Below, one piece after another: positions 19,473 through 28,479 of a DNA stretch of 64,000 nt; the first letter of the stretch is position 1; each line of letters opens with the position of its first letter. This DNA is from Halomonas sp. SSL-5 (GTDB lineage: Bacteria > Pseudomonadota > Gammaproteobacteria > Pseudomonadales > Halomonadaceae). The notes beneath the pieces were generated by a model. The model was not told the DNA's origin and searched no databases. It saw only the letters and a list, made by a program, of their open reading frames with translations. A program made the translations under genes and the position numbers. Location of the stretch: the NCBI RefSeq assembly GCF_030708455.1, contig NZ_JAUYWF010000012.1:1-64000 (forward strand). The letters run 5' to 3'.

Positions 19473-22400
19473 ACCCCAGAGCACCCGCTGGCAACCCCTG
19501 CGCTGTGGCCTGGTGGAGATCTTCTACTACGACGAGGAGGTCTTTCACTTCCACGACGGGCGGCTACTGCTGCGCGGCAACAACGGTACCGGCAAGTCCA
19601 AGGTGATGGCGCTGACCCTGCCGTTTCTGCTCGATGGCCAGCTGCTTCCTTCTCGGGTGGAGCCCGATGGCGACAGCGCCAAGCGCATGGAGTGGAACCT
19701 GTTGGTGGGCGAGTATCAGGAACGCCTGGGCTACACCTGGCTTGAGTTCGGACGCCTGGGGGATGATGGGCCCGAGATCTTCACCGTGGGCTGTGGGCTC
19801 AAGGCAGTAGCTGGGAGGCCGGTGCGCTCCTGGTTCTTCACCACCCCCCAACGCGTCGGGCGTGATCTCTTCCTGATCGATAGCGGGAGAAGCGTGAGTC
19901 GTGAGCGTCTCGGCCAGGCGCTGGGCGGCGTGGGGCAGCTGTATGATCGTGCCGCGGACTATCGGCGCGCCATCGATGAACGGCTCTTTCGTCTGGGGGA
20001 GCAGCGCTACGGGGCGCTGCTCGATCTGCTGCTGCAGCTGCGCCAACCCCAGCTGGCCAAGAAGCCCGATCCCAATCGCCTCTCCCAGGCCCTCAGCGAC
20101 GCCTTGCCGCCACTCGGACGAGGCCTGATCGGCGAGGTGGCCGAGGCCTATCGCAGCCTGGATGTCTACCGCGAGGAGATACAGGGGCTGGAGGAGACGG
20201 CCCGTGCGGTGGAGGCCTTCCTGGGTCACTACCGCCACTATGCCGGTATCGCGGTGCGCCGCCGTGCCGACTTCCTGACCGCTGCCCACGCCGAATATGA
20301 GAGGGTGCGCCTGCAGTTGGGCCGCGATCGCCAGGCCCATGAGGAGGCGCGGGAGAGTCGCGAGGCGCTGGGTGAGTCCCGCGAACTCCTCGCCGAGCAG
20401 CAGCGGGAGCTGGCGGCACGCCAACGCACCCTGGAGGCCAGCGACGCCATGCGCTCGGCGGAGGCGCTGCGCAATGCCGACGAGTTGGCGCGTCAGCGCC
20501 GCACTCGCGCCGATGAGGAAGGCCGGCGGCTGGGCCGGGAACGCGAGGGTGGCCGGCGGGCCGAGGCCCGCTTGCTGGAGGCCGAAGCGTCCCTGGAGAA
20601 CGGCGTCGCCAAGCTGGAGGCGCGCCGCGATGAGAGTGCGGCACTGGCCGATGCGGCGGGTGTGGGCGGCGACCATCGTCGAGAAATCGCCACGCGGTTA
20701 TCCGTGGAAACGGGCGAGCAGGTGCCTCCCGATACCCGGGGTGTGGAGTCGCTGCAGCAGGCGCTGCGGGACCTGCATCGTCGTCGCGAGGAGGGCGTGA
20801 CACACCTCAACCGCCGCCTCGATGAGGTCGACAAGGCCGAGCGGGCCTTCCACCGGGTGGAGGATGAGGCGCGTCGGGAGGAGGAGACCCTGGCGAGTCG
20901 CGAGGAAGAGTGCCAGGACGCGACCAGCGCTCGTGCCGAAGCCGCCGAGTCCCTTCAGACAACTTGGCGGGAACACCTTGCCGCCCTCGAGGAGCTGGCA
21001 CCCCAGGACCCCGAGGCGCTGCTCGCCGAGCTCGCACCCTGGTGCGATCACCTGAGCGGTGATGACCCCGCCGAGTCAGGGCTCTCCATGGCGCGGGATG
21101 CCCGGCGCGAGGCGCTGGGCCAGCAACGGCATACGCTGGAACAGCGGCATCGAGAGCTGGGCGTCGAACGCGCTGAACTCGAGGCGGAACATCAGCGTCT
21201 GGCAGCGGGGGAGTCACGGGAGCCGCCGGCGCCTCATACCCGACGCGAGGGCAGCCGTGAGGCTCGTCCCGGCGCCCCGCTCTGGCAACTGGTGGACTTT
21301 CAGACAGGCCTCGAGGCGAGACAGCGTGCCGGGCTGGAGGCGGCCCTGGAGGCCTCGGGGGTGCTGGATGCCTGGGTGCTGCCGGATGGCGAGCTGCTCG
21401 CCCCCGACACCTGGGACACCCTGCTCACGCCACTCGCCGATGGCGCCATGCGACCGGGGGAGGAGAGCCTGGCCTCCGCCCTCTGCCCCGACCTTCCCGA
21501 GCACTCTCCGGTGAGCCTGGCGGTGGTCGAGACGCTGCTGGCCGGCATCGGCCTGGGCGTCTCCGAGGCCTTTGCCTGGGTGAGTCACGAAGGTGCCTGG
21601 CGGCTGGGTCCGCTCGGTGGGCAGTGGGGCAAGGACGAGGCGGTCTATATCGGCCACGCCGCCCGGGAGGCGGCACGTCGGCGCCGGATGGCAGAGATTG
21701 CCCACGCCCTGGAGGGGCTGGCCATAGAGGTCGCCGAGATCGCCGCCGAGCTCGAGCATCTCGATGCGTGTCTCGAGGTCGTCGACCAGGAGTGGCAGCG
21801 GCGTCCCAGTGCCCAGGCACTGCGTGATGCCCACGCCGCCGAGGCGGCAGCGAGGCGCGCTCGGGATACGCAAGCCGAGCGTCTGGAGCACGCCCAGGCC
21901 AGGCGGGAAGAGGCGCGCGAGGAGCTGGAGGCCCAGCGCGGCGAGCTGTATCTCGCCGCCGAGGATCTGCGTCTTCCGGCCGAGCGCGAGCCCCTGGCCC
22001 GCCTTCAGGCCGCGCTCAATGACTACCGGCTCGCCATCAGCGAACTGCTGCAGGCCATCACGTCCTGGCAGCAGGCCAGGCTCCGTTGTGACGAGCTGCA
22101 GGAAGAGCACCAGCTGGCTCGTGAGGCGTTGGCCCAGGCCGAACGGGACCACGCCGAGGCCGAAGAGCAGGCGCGTGAGGCGGAGGTGCGCCGGGATACC
22201 CTGCGCGACACCATGGGGGCCGAGGTGCAGGAGCTGGAGCGCCAACTGGCGGCCATTCAGGAGCGCAGCGAGGCATTGGCCACCGAGCAGCGTGAGCTCG
22301 CCTCACGCTACGAGGGCCTGCTCGGCGAGGTGGCGCGTCTCGCCGAGAAAGTGACCCAGGGCGAACAGCGATTGGGCGAACTGGACGAACGTCGGGCAGA

Positions 22401-23610
22401 GAGGATCGCCGACTTCCGGTCCCTGGTGGAGGAGGGGCTGTTGCGGGTGGCCGCCCCGCAGCGCTTCATGGACCAGGAGGTCCCCACCTCCTGGGCGGCG
22501 GATCCCGCCGTGCGCCTGGCTCGGGCCGCCGCCCAGGCCACCGCCGGCATCGATGCCGACGACGAGAGCTGGCGTAGCCACCAGGGGCACCTATACGAGC
22601 ATATTAAGGTGCTGGGTGATGTCATGTCTCGTGGTGGGCACAACTGCGAAGCGGAAAGTCAGGATGACCTGATTTTAGTGCGCATCCTCTTCCAGGGGCG
22701 TCGCCAGGACCCCGATGCCCTGCATCGCCAGCTCAACGAGGAGATCAGCCAGCGCCAGGCGCTGCTCAATGCCCGGGAGCGGGAGCTGCTCGAGAACTAC
22801 CTGATCGACGAGGTGGCAAGCCACATCCAGGAGCGCATCACCGACACCGAGCGTCACGTACGCGAGATGAACAGCGAGCTGGAGAGCCGACCTACCAGTA
22901 CCGGTATGCGGTTGCGCATCCGCTGGCAGCCGCTTAGCGAGGGGCAGAGCGCCGGGGGCATGACGGCCCCGGCGGGGCTGGAGGATGTCTGCCAGCGGCT
23001 GCGGCGTCAGGCCCTGGACGCCTGGTCGGCGGAGGATCGCGAGGTGGTGGGCGACTTCCTGCGCCGGCGCATCGAGGAGGCACGGTCCAGCGACGAGGGT
23101 GGCGCCCTGCAGGAGATCCTCGAGCGTGCCTTGGACTACCGCTTTTGGCATCGTTTCGTGGTGGAGCGTCATCAGAACGGCCAGTGGCGCCCCGCCTATG
23201 GCCCGGCCTCCGGAGGCGAGCGCGCCCTGGTGATCACCCTGCCGCTGTTCGCCGCCGCGGCCAGCCACTATGGCAGCGCCCATGAGCATGCACCGCGCCT
23301 GGTGATGCTCGACGAAGTGTTTGCGGGGATCGACGACGACGCCCGGGCCAAGAGCATGGGGCTGCTGGCCCAGTTCGACCTCGACGCCGTGATGACCTCA
23401 GAGCGAGAGTGGGGTTGCTACCCCGATGTGCCGGGGCTCGCCATCGCCCAGCTGGTGCGTCGCGAAGGGGTCGATGCCGTGCATGTCACCCGTTGGAAAT
23501 GGGACGGCAAGCGCCGGACGAGAGACGCAGTACCCGTCAGTCAGGCGCCGCAAGAGGTTGCGGAACCGGCGGAGACGTCAGCGCCGGGCGGGATGGACAG
23601 CCTGTTCTAG
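19456..23610 (+). CDS. jetC: Wadjet type II protein JetC (SMC/MukB-like ATPase, TIGR02680 family)
   Basis: 1384 residues from the ATG at 19456. The frame is open further upstream, but the motif-bearing N-terminus starts here and lies just inside the jetB end. Walker A GNNGTGKS is at 41-48. Long coiled-coil arms run from about 300 to 590 and 745 to 1130, with a globular hinge at about 596-745 between them. The ABC signature SGGER begins at 1252 and Walker B LVMLDE ends with catalytic Glu at about 1287. JetC is the motor that extrudes DNA loops so that the complex can sense small circular DNA. The coils show a few Gly/Pro interruptions but no frameshift. Confidence 0.92.
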   Translation: MSELPEPQSTRWQPLRCGLVEIFYYDEEVFHFHDGRLLLRGNNGTGKSKVMALTLPFLLDGQLLPSRVEPDGDSAKRMEWNLLVGEYQERLGYTWLEFGRLGDDGPEIFTVGCGLKAVAGRPVRSWFFTTPQRVGRDLFLIDSGRSVSRERLGQALGGVGQLYDRAADYRRAIDERLFRLGEQRYGALLDLLLQLRQPQLAKKPDPNRLSQALSDALPPLGRGLIGEVAEAYRSLDVYREEIQGLEETARAVEAFLGHYRHYAGIAVRRRADFLTAAHAEYERVRLQLGRDRQAHEEARESREALGESRELLAEQQRELAARQRTLEASDAMRSAEALRNADELARQRRTRADEEGRRLGREREGGRRAEARLLEAEASLENGVAKLEARRDESAALADAAGVGGDHRREIATRLSVETGEQVPPDTRGVESLQQALRDLHRRREEGVTHLNRRLDEVDKAERAFHRVEDEARREEETLASREEECQDATSARAEAAESLQTTWREHLAALEELAPQDPEALLAELAPWCDHLSGDDPAESGLSMARDARREALGQQRHTLEQRHRELGVERAELEAEHQRLAAGESREPPAPHTRREGSREARPGAPLWQLVDFQTGLEARQRAGLEAALEASGVLDAWVLPDGELLAPDTWDTLLTPLADGAMRPGEESLASALCPDLPEHSPVSLAVVETLLAGIGLGVSEAFAWVSHEGAWRLGPLGGQWGKDEAVYIGHAAREAARRRRMAEIAHALEGLAIEVAEIAAELEHLDACLEVVDQEWQRRPSAQALRDAHAAEAAARRARDTQAERLEHAQARREEAREELEAQRGELYLAAEDLRLPAEREPLARLQAALNDYRLAISELLQAITSWQQARLRCDELQEEHQLAREALAQAERDHAEAEEQAREAEVRRDTLRDTMGAEVQELERQLAAIQERSEALATEQRELASRYEGLLGEVARLAEKVTQGEQRLGELDERRAERIADFRSLVEEGLLRVAAPQRFMDQEVPTSWAADPAVRLARAAAQATAGIDADDESWRSHQGHLYEHIKVLGDVMSRGGHNCEAESQDDLILVRILFQGRRQDPDALHRQLNEEISQRQALLNARERELLENYLIDEVASHIQERITDTERHVREMNSELESRPTSTGMRLRIRWQPLSEGQSAGGMTAPAGLEDVCQRLRRQALDAWSAEDREVVGDFLRRRIEEARSSDEGGALQEILERALDYRFWHRFVVERHQNGQWRPAYGPASGGERALVITLPLFAAAASHYGSAHEHAPRLVMLDEVFAGIDDDARAKSMGLLAQFDLDAVMTSEREWGCYPDVPGLAIAQLVRREGVDAVHVTRWKWDGKRRTRDAVPVSQAPQEVAEPAETSAPGGMDSLF

Positions 23611-23680
23611 CGATACTATTCGCACTGGGCCAGCGTCGGCGCATGTTACGCTGAGTCTTGTGGCGCTTCGGGAGGGGAAA

Positions 23681-25246
23681 ATGGCCAAGCGTAAACTGCC
23701 CATCGGCATCCAGACCTTTGCCGATATCGTCAGCGGTGAATACTACTACGTCGACAAGACGCTGCATGTGCATCGCCTGGTGGAGCAGGGTAAGTACTTC
23801 TTCCTGTCCCGCCCCCGGCGCTTCGGCAAGAGTCTGCTGCTCGATACGATGAAGTCGCTGTTCGAAGGTCGCGAGACGTTGTTCCGAGGCCTCTATATCC
23901 ACGACAAATGGGATTGGCAGGTCGCCTATCCGGTCATTCGCATCAGCTTCGCCGATGGGGTGATGCGTTCGCGTGACGATCTCGACAAGCGAATCCGTTA
24001 CCAGCTTCGCCATAACCGGGAACGCCTTGGGCTTGCCGATACTCGGGCCGAGGATATTCCCGGCGAATTCGCCGATCTGATCGCTCAGGCCCATGAGTGC
24101 CATGGTCAGCGTGCCGTGGTGCTGGTCGACGAGTATGACAAGCCGATTCTCGATAATATCACCGACCCCGAACGGGCCCGCGAGCTGCGCGAGGGCCTGA
24201 AGAATCTCTACAGCGTGCTCAAGGATGCCGACCCTCGCCTGCAGTTCTGCTTCCTGACCGGGGTCTCCAAGTTCAGCAAGGTCAGCCTGTTTTCAGGCCT
24301 CAACAACCTGAACGACATCACTCTCGATGCCGAACATGTCACGATTTGCGGCTACACCGATCGTGACGTCGACAGCATTTTTGCCGACCAGCTGGGCGGA
24401 TTGGATCGCCATGAGATCCGCCGCTGGTACAACGGTTACCGCTGGGGAGGGGCTGAAACGACAAGCGTCTACAATCCCTTTGACCTGCTGCTCTTGTTCG
24501 ATAAACGCAAGTTTTCCCCCTACTGGTTCGAATCTGCCACGCCAACCTTCTTGGTCAAGGTGCTGGCCGAGCGCAGCGTCTACACCCCGGCCTTGACCGA
24601 GTGGCAGAGTCGTCCGGCACTGCTTAACCGCTTCGATGTGGATCAGATCAGCACCGAGGCGCTGCTGTTCCAGACGGGTTACCTGACCTTGACCGGTGTC
24701 GAGGAGGAGATCTCCAACAAGCCGATCTATCGGCTGGGATTTCCCAACTATGAGGTGGAGAGCAGCCTCAACGAGGCGATGTTGCCGGCGCTGGGGTTGG
24801 ATGACGATATCCTCGATGAGTTGATTCTGCGGCTGCCTAAGCTGCTGAAAGAGGCCGACATGGAGGGTCTGGAGACGTACTTCAAGGCGCTCTATGCTGG
24901 CTTGCCCCACGACTGGTATCGCAACAATCCCATCGCCCGTTACGAAGGCCACTACGCCAGCGTCTTCTACAGCCACTTTGCGGCGCTGGGGCTGAGAGTA
25001 ACGGTAGAGGATGCCACCCACCGTGGGCGTGTCGATATGACCGTCGATTTCGCAGGACGGCTCTTTCTCTTCGAGTTCAAGGTGGTGGAGCAGCTTCCCG
25101 AAGGCAACGCGTTGCAGCAGCTCAAGACGAAGGGTTATGCCGACAAGTACCGCGCGGCGGGCAAGCCGATCCATCTCATCGGCGTCGAGTTCTCACGCGA
25201 GCAACGCCAGATCGTGGCCGTCGAGTGGGAGACGGTGGCGGCATGA
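23681..25246 (+). CDS. AAA-ATPase-like / PD-(D/E)XK nuclease protein embedded in the Wadjet operon
   Basis: 521 residues. GGAGGGGA precedes the ATG. The N-terminal AAA-ATPase-like domain (PF09820 type) has a Walker A-like RPRRFGKS at 44-51, Walker B VVLVDEYDKPI at 146-156 and the family segment TGVSKFSKVSLFSGLNNL. The C-terminal PD-(D/E)XK nuclease domain (PF08011 type) carries Asp452 in GRVDM and Glu465-x-Lys467 in FEFK. It is not a known Wadjet component, yet it lies 70 bases after jetC and its stop overlaps the jetD start as ATGA. Hand-counted lines give 50-58% GC (24481 and 24361), against 70% in a jetC line (22261), which suggests separate acquisition. Substrate unknown; it may be an accessory effector or a nested passenger. 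Confidence 0.85.
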   Translation: MAKRKLPIGIQTFADIVSGEYYYVDKTLHVHRLVEQGKYFFLSRPRRFGKSLLLDTMKSLFEGRETLFRGLYIHDKWDWQVAYPVIRISFADGVMRSRDDLDKRIRYQLRHNRERLGLADTRAEDIPGEFADLIAQAHECHGQRAVVLVDEYDKPILDNITDPERARELREGLKNLYSVLKDADPRLQFCFLTGVSKFSKVSLFSGLNNLNDITLDAEHVTICGYTDRDVDSIFADQLGGLDRHEIRRWYNGYRWGGAETTSVYNPFDLLLLFDKRKFSPYWFESATPTFLVKVLAERSVYTPALTEWQSRPALLNRFDVDQISTEALLFQTGYLTLTGVEEEISNKPIYRLGFPNYEVESSLNEAMLPALGLDDDILDELILRLPKLLKEADMEGLETYFKALYAGLPHDWYRNNPIARYEGHYASVFYSHFAALGLRVTVEDATHRGRVDMTVDFAGRLFLFEFKVVEQLPEGNALQQLKTKGYADKYRAAGKPIHLIGVEFSREQRQIVAVEWETVAA

Positions 25247-26505
25247 CCGATGACGTCGACCATCCCCGCCTGCGGCGGCTGCTGGGCGGCCCCGAGCTTG
25301 CCCGCCTGCGCCAGCGCCTGAGAGGCAAGCTGCTGCGCGATGGTGGTGGCCGCCTGACCATGAGCCAGGCCAGTGATCTCGAGCGCGCCACTGTGGAGCG
25401 CCTGGTGGGGCGGCCTCCGCGCCAGGGCAAGTCACTGAGCGTGGAGCTCGAGGTCCTCTCCCATGCGCTGGCGCGGGCCGGTGTGTCGACAGATCTGCAA
25501 AGCGCCCTGGAGGCGCTGGATGGTCCGTTGGTCGATCGCAGAACCGTTCGCGAGGAGGCACGACGGCGCTGGGACGAGCTCCTGGACGCTTATCGTCCCG
25601 AGGCCGAGCGGCTGGGGGCCAGCGGCTGGCTTGCGGACCTGCGCCGGGGCGGCCAGCTCAAGCGCCTGGCCGGTGGCAGTGAAGAGCGGGGCGCTCGCCT
25701 ACTCGAACAGGCACTCTCGGTACTCGAGCGTCTGCCGGCACAGGGGTTGACGCTGAGTACCCTGGCCGCCGAGTGTCTGGGAGATGCCCACGCCCTGGAT
25801 GCCGGCCAGCCAGTATCGGCACTGGTACGCCGCGCCCTGGCCCGCTACTGGCGCGGCGGGGTGGCATTGGAGCATCCTGATGAACGCTCGACCTGGGCCC
25901 ATGCCGGGGTCCTGCTGGGCGGTGATATCACCAGTGCCGTACTGACACTGCGTCTGCCGGTGCGGGGCGAGAGTGACGCTGATGCGGCGCTTGGGCACTA
26001 CCATCGGCTTGCCGAGCCTACCTGGCTTACTTTGCGCCAACTGTTGCGGCGTCCGCCCGAGTGGGACGTGGCGGGGCATAGGGTCTTCGTTTGCGAGAAC
26101 CCGGCGGTGCTGGCCGAGGCCGCCGAACGGTTGGGGACTGGGTGCGCCCCGCTTGTGACCACCTGGGGGCGCCCCGGCGCCGCCGTGCTCACTCTGCTCG
26201 AACAGCTGGAGGCCGTCGGCGCCGTGTTGCATTATCACGGCGACTTCGACTGGCCGGGTATCAGCATCGCCAATGCCTTGCTTGCGCGCTTCGCCATGCG
26301 ACCCTGGCGCATGGCAGCAGAGGATCTGAAGTCCCACGCCCATCTCGAGGGCAAGCCGCTGGAGGGCAGGGCCCAGGAGGCAGCCTGGGACCCCCAACTG
26401 CGCGCCGCTCTGGAAAGGCGAGGCCGAGCATTGCATGAGGAGCAGCTCATCGAGACCCTGCTGCACGATCTCCGGCTGCCGCCGGAACGTCAGTTGTCGG
26501 GATAG
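25243..26505 (+). CDS. jetD: Wadjet type II protein JetD (DUF3323 + DUF2399/TIGR02679, Toprim-type nuclease)
   Basis: 420 residues from the ATG at 25243, within the ATGA overlap with the preceding gene. The N-terminal DUF3323-like half is followed by a DUF2399 domain with Toprim-like acidic residues: Glu285 in VFVCENPAVL and Asp334-x-Asp336 in HYHGDFDWPG. JetD is the topoisomerase VI-A-like nuclease that cuts plasmid DNA after the JetABC motor has detected a small circle. All catalytic acids look intact. Its separation from jetC by another gene is unusual for the system. The 3' end overlaps the convergent DUF1853 gene by 16 bases. Confidence 0.9.
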   Translation: MTDDVDHPRLRRLLGGPELARLRQRLRGKLLRDGGGRLTMSQASDLERATVERLVGRPPRQGKSLSVELEVLSHALARAGVSTDLQSALEALDGPLVDRRTVREEARRRWDELLDAYRPEAERLGASGWLADLRRGGQLKRLAGGSEERGARLLEQALSVLERLPAQGLTLSTLAAECLGDAHALDAGQPVSALVRRALARYWRGGVALEHPDERSTWAHAGVLLGGDITSAVLTLRLPVRGESDADAALGHYHRLAEPTWLTLRQLLRRPPEWDVAGHRVFVCENPAVLAEAAERLGTGCAPLVTTWGRPGAAVLTLLEQLEAVGAVLHYHGDFDWPGISIANALLARFAMRPWRMAAEDLKSHAHLEGKPLEGRAQEAAWDPQLRAALERRGRALHEEQLIETLLHDLRLPPERQLSG

Positions 26506-27467
26506 GGCGGCAGTGGTATCTGCCGTGGCCAGTCGTCGGCGACCAGGAAGAGACGGTGCCAGCCGGCGTCGGGGTGCCAGAGGGCGATCTGCACCGGGGC
26601 GGCCGGGATCCGGAAGTGGTCGACCAGCTGGGCCTCCAGGTCGCGCAGCCTCAGCAGGTACTCGGGCCGGGGCAGGGCGAGCCAGTGGGGCTTGTGGAGC
26701 CAGGCGCCATGGGTGCCGGGGGGAAGTGTGTCGAGGAAGCGGTTCCAGTCTCGCCACGCGAGCCAGTGGCCGCGCAGGTGATCGGGGGTGGCCTCCCGTG
26801 GCGGCGGCAAGGGCTGTTGCCAGGGAGCGAAGAGCACGCCGGGGATGGCCACCTGGCGCTCCAGGCTCGCCAGCCCGTCGGCCCCATGGCGGTGCGATCC
26901 CAGCTTGGCCCTGATGGCGTTCCGTGTCTCCGGCAGGTCGGTCAGGCGCAGCTGATGGCGGTGCAGGTGCTCGCGCTTGCCGGCCAGGCTGTCGGCGCCC
27001 CCGGGGCCGATCCAGCGCGCCTGGCTGTCGGGTTCGCCCGGCCCCTCCGCCAGGCCCAGGTAGAACTTGATGGCCACCTCCAGGTGGATGATCGCCTCGT
27101 CCCGGGTCTCACGATAGAGCAAGTCCAGCTCACCAAGGGTCAGCTTGCCGCTCATGATGCGCAGGTTGTGGGCGAGAAGCTCGGTGCCCGGCGCCCAGGC
27201 CAGCAGGAACTGCCATAGCCGCTCGTGGTAGAGCCCCATGCGGCCCATTAGCGAGTTGCCGATGTAGCGCTCCAGCGGCTGCGGCCAGGCCTCGAGGGTA
27301 TCCAGCCAGCGGGCGGCACGCTCGTCATCGGCCAGCCCCAGGGTGGCGCGCCCGGGTCGCCCCGTCCAGGGCAGGCGGATCAGGTCCGGCGCCAGCAGCA
27401 CCCAGGCCAGGTCGCGCACCAGCGGGTGATGGCAGCGGTCCAGCAGGGGCAGGGCGTCGGTGGGCAT
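26490..27467 (-). CDS. DUF1853 family protein of unknown function
   Basis: 325 residues. The sequence matches the general pattern of the DUF1853/COG3782 family: an N-terminal HPLVRDLAWVLLAPDL-like opening, and a central block with LHLEVAIKFYLG-type sequence and conserved Trp residues. No signal peptide, membrane segment or classical catalytic motif is visible, though the acidic and His residues around HLEVAIKFY recall nuclease-like folds; that is speculation. It is convergent with jetD (16-base overlap) and divergent from osmF. It probably marks the return to core chromosome on the right side of the island. Confidence 0.75.
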   Translation of the reverse strand: MPTDALPLLDRCHHPLVRDLAWVLLAPDLIRLPWTGRPGRATLGLADDERAARWLDTLEAWPQPLERYIGNSLMGRMGLYHERLWQFLLAWAPGTELLAHNLRIMSGKLTLGELDLLYRETRDEAIIHLEVAIKFYLGLAEGPGEPDSQARWIGPGGADSLAGKREHLHRHQLRLTDLPETRNAIRAKLGSHRHGADGLASLERQVAIPGVLFAPWQQPLPPPREATPDHLRGHWLAWRDWNRFLDTLPPGTHGAWLHKPHWLALPRPEYLLRLRDLEAQLVDHFRIPAAPVQIALWHPDAGWHRLFLVADDWPRQIPLPPYPDN

Positions 27468-27520
27468 GGCGGCATCCTGTGCGTTGGCGGTGGAACACTG
27501 CAGGTATTCCCATGTTTCCT

Positions 27521-27526
27521 TATACT
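27521..27526 (+). promoter_or_regulatory. Possible -10 element of the osmF operon
   Basis: TTATACTC around TATACT (27521-27526) lies 37 bases before the osmF start and resembles the sigmaS-preferred CTATACT core; there is no good -35. In E. coli the homologous osmF operon is sigmaS-dependent and osmotically induced. The call is tentative. Confidence 0.35.
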
Positions 27527-27563
27527 CAGCCTACATCCATGACCCGCCAGGTGGTATTCCGCC

Positions 27564-28475
27564 ATGCGACATCCCCTGCTTTGCCTCACCGCTTTCGCCG
27601 CCGCCATCTCGCTTGGCGCCTCGCCCCTGCATGCCCAGGAGCCGGTCACGGTCTCCTCCAAGATCGATACCGAGGGCTCGGTGCTGGGCGAGCTGATCAT
27701 CCAGCGCCTCGAGGCGGGCGGCGTCGAGGTCGAGGAGCGCCTGCAGCTGGGCGCCACCAGCATCGTGCGTGAGGCGCTGCTGGCCGGCGAGATCGATCTC
27801 TACCCCGAGTACACCGGCAACGGCGCCTTCTTCTTCGACATGACCGACAGCGACGTCTGGCACGATGCCCAGGCCGCCTATGAGACGGTCCGTGAGCGGG
27901 ACGCCGAGAACGGCCTGACGTGGCTGGCGCCGGCCTCGGCCAACAACACCTGGGCGATCAGCGTGCGTGGCGAGCTGGCCCGGGAACATGAGCTGGCCAC
28001 CCTTGCGGACCTGGCGGCCTTCCTCGACCAGGGCGGGGAGCTCAAGCTGGCCGCCAGCGCCGAGTTCGTCGAGTCCGAGCAGGCCCTGCCGGCCTTCCAG
28101 CAGGCCTATGGCTTCGAATTGGACGATGATCAGCTGCTGGTGCTCTCCGGCGGCAACACGGCCTCCACCATGCGCGCGGCCGCCCAGCAGACCAGCGGCG
28201 TGAACGCCGCCATGACCTATGGCACCGACGGCGGCCTCAAGGCGCTGGATCTGGTGGTGCTGGAGGATACCCTGGGCGTGCAGCCGGTCTACCAGCCGGC
28301 GCCGGTGGTGCGTAGCGAGGTGCTGGAGGCCTGGCCGGAGATCGAGAACCTGCTGGCGCCGGTCTTCGCGGCCCTGGATCTGGATACTCTGCAGCGGCTC
28401 AACGGCGATGTCGCGGTGAACGGTCGCCCCCCGGCCGACGTGGCCGCCGACTTCCTGTCCAGCCTGGAGGAGTAA
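27564..28475 (+). CDS. osmF: Glycine betaine-type ABC transporter substrate-binding protein (OsmF/YehZ-like)
   Basis: 303 residues. A signal peptide covers about 1-24 (ending LHAQ), followed by a mature OpuAC-type periplasmic binding domain. The N-terminal SKIDTEGSVLGELI and the DLYPEYTGNG segment are typical of quaternary-ammonium-compound binders related to OsmF/YehZ. It is the first gene of a four-gene operon with two permeases and an ATPase. By homology the substrate is glycine betaine or a related osmolyte, sensible in a halophile, although the E. coli system has low betaine affinity. Confidence 0.88.
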   Translation: MRHPLLCLTAFAAAISLGASPLHAQEPVTVSSKIDTEGSVLGELIIQRLEAGGVEVEERLQLGATSIVREALLAGEIDLYPEYTGNGAFFFDMTDSDVWHDAQAAYETVRERDAENGLTWLAPASANNTWAISVRGELAREHELATLADLAAFLDQGGELKLAASAEFVESEQALPAFQQAYGFELDDDQLLVLSGGNTASTMRAAAQQTSGVNAAMTYGTDGGLKALDLVVLEDTLGVQPVYQPAPVVRSEVLEAWPEIENLLAPVFAALDLDTLQRLNGDVAVNGRPPADVAADFLSSLEE

Positions 28476-28479
28476 GCGG

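Noticed and set aside
26490..27467. The DUF1853 gene as a sixth component of the Wadjet operon
   Set aside because: It is convergent with jetD and belongs to a family I know as chromosomal in proteobacteria independent of Wadjet.
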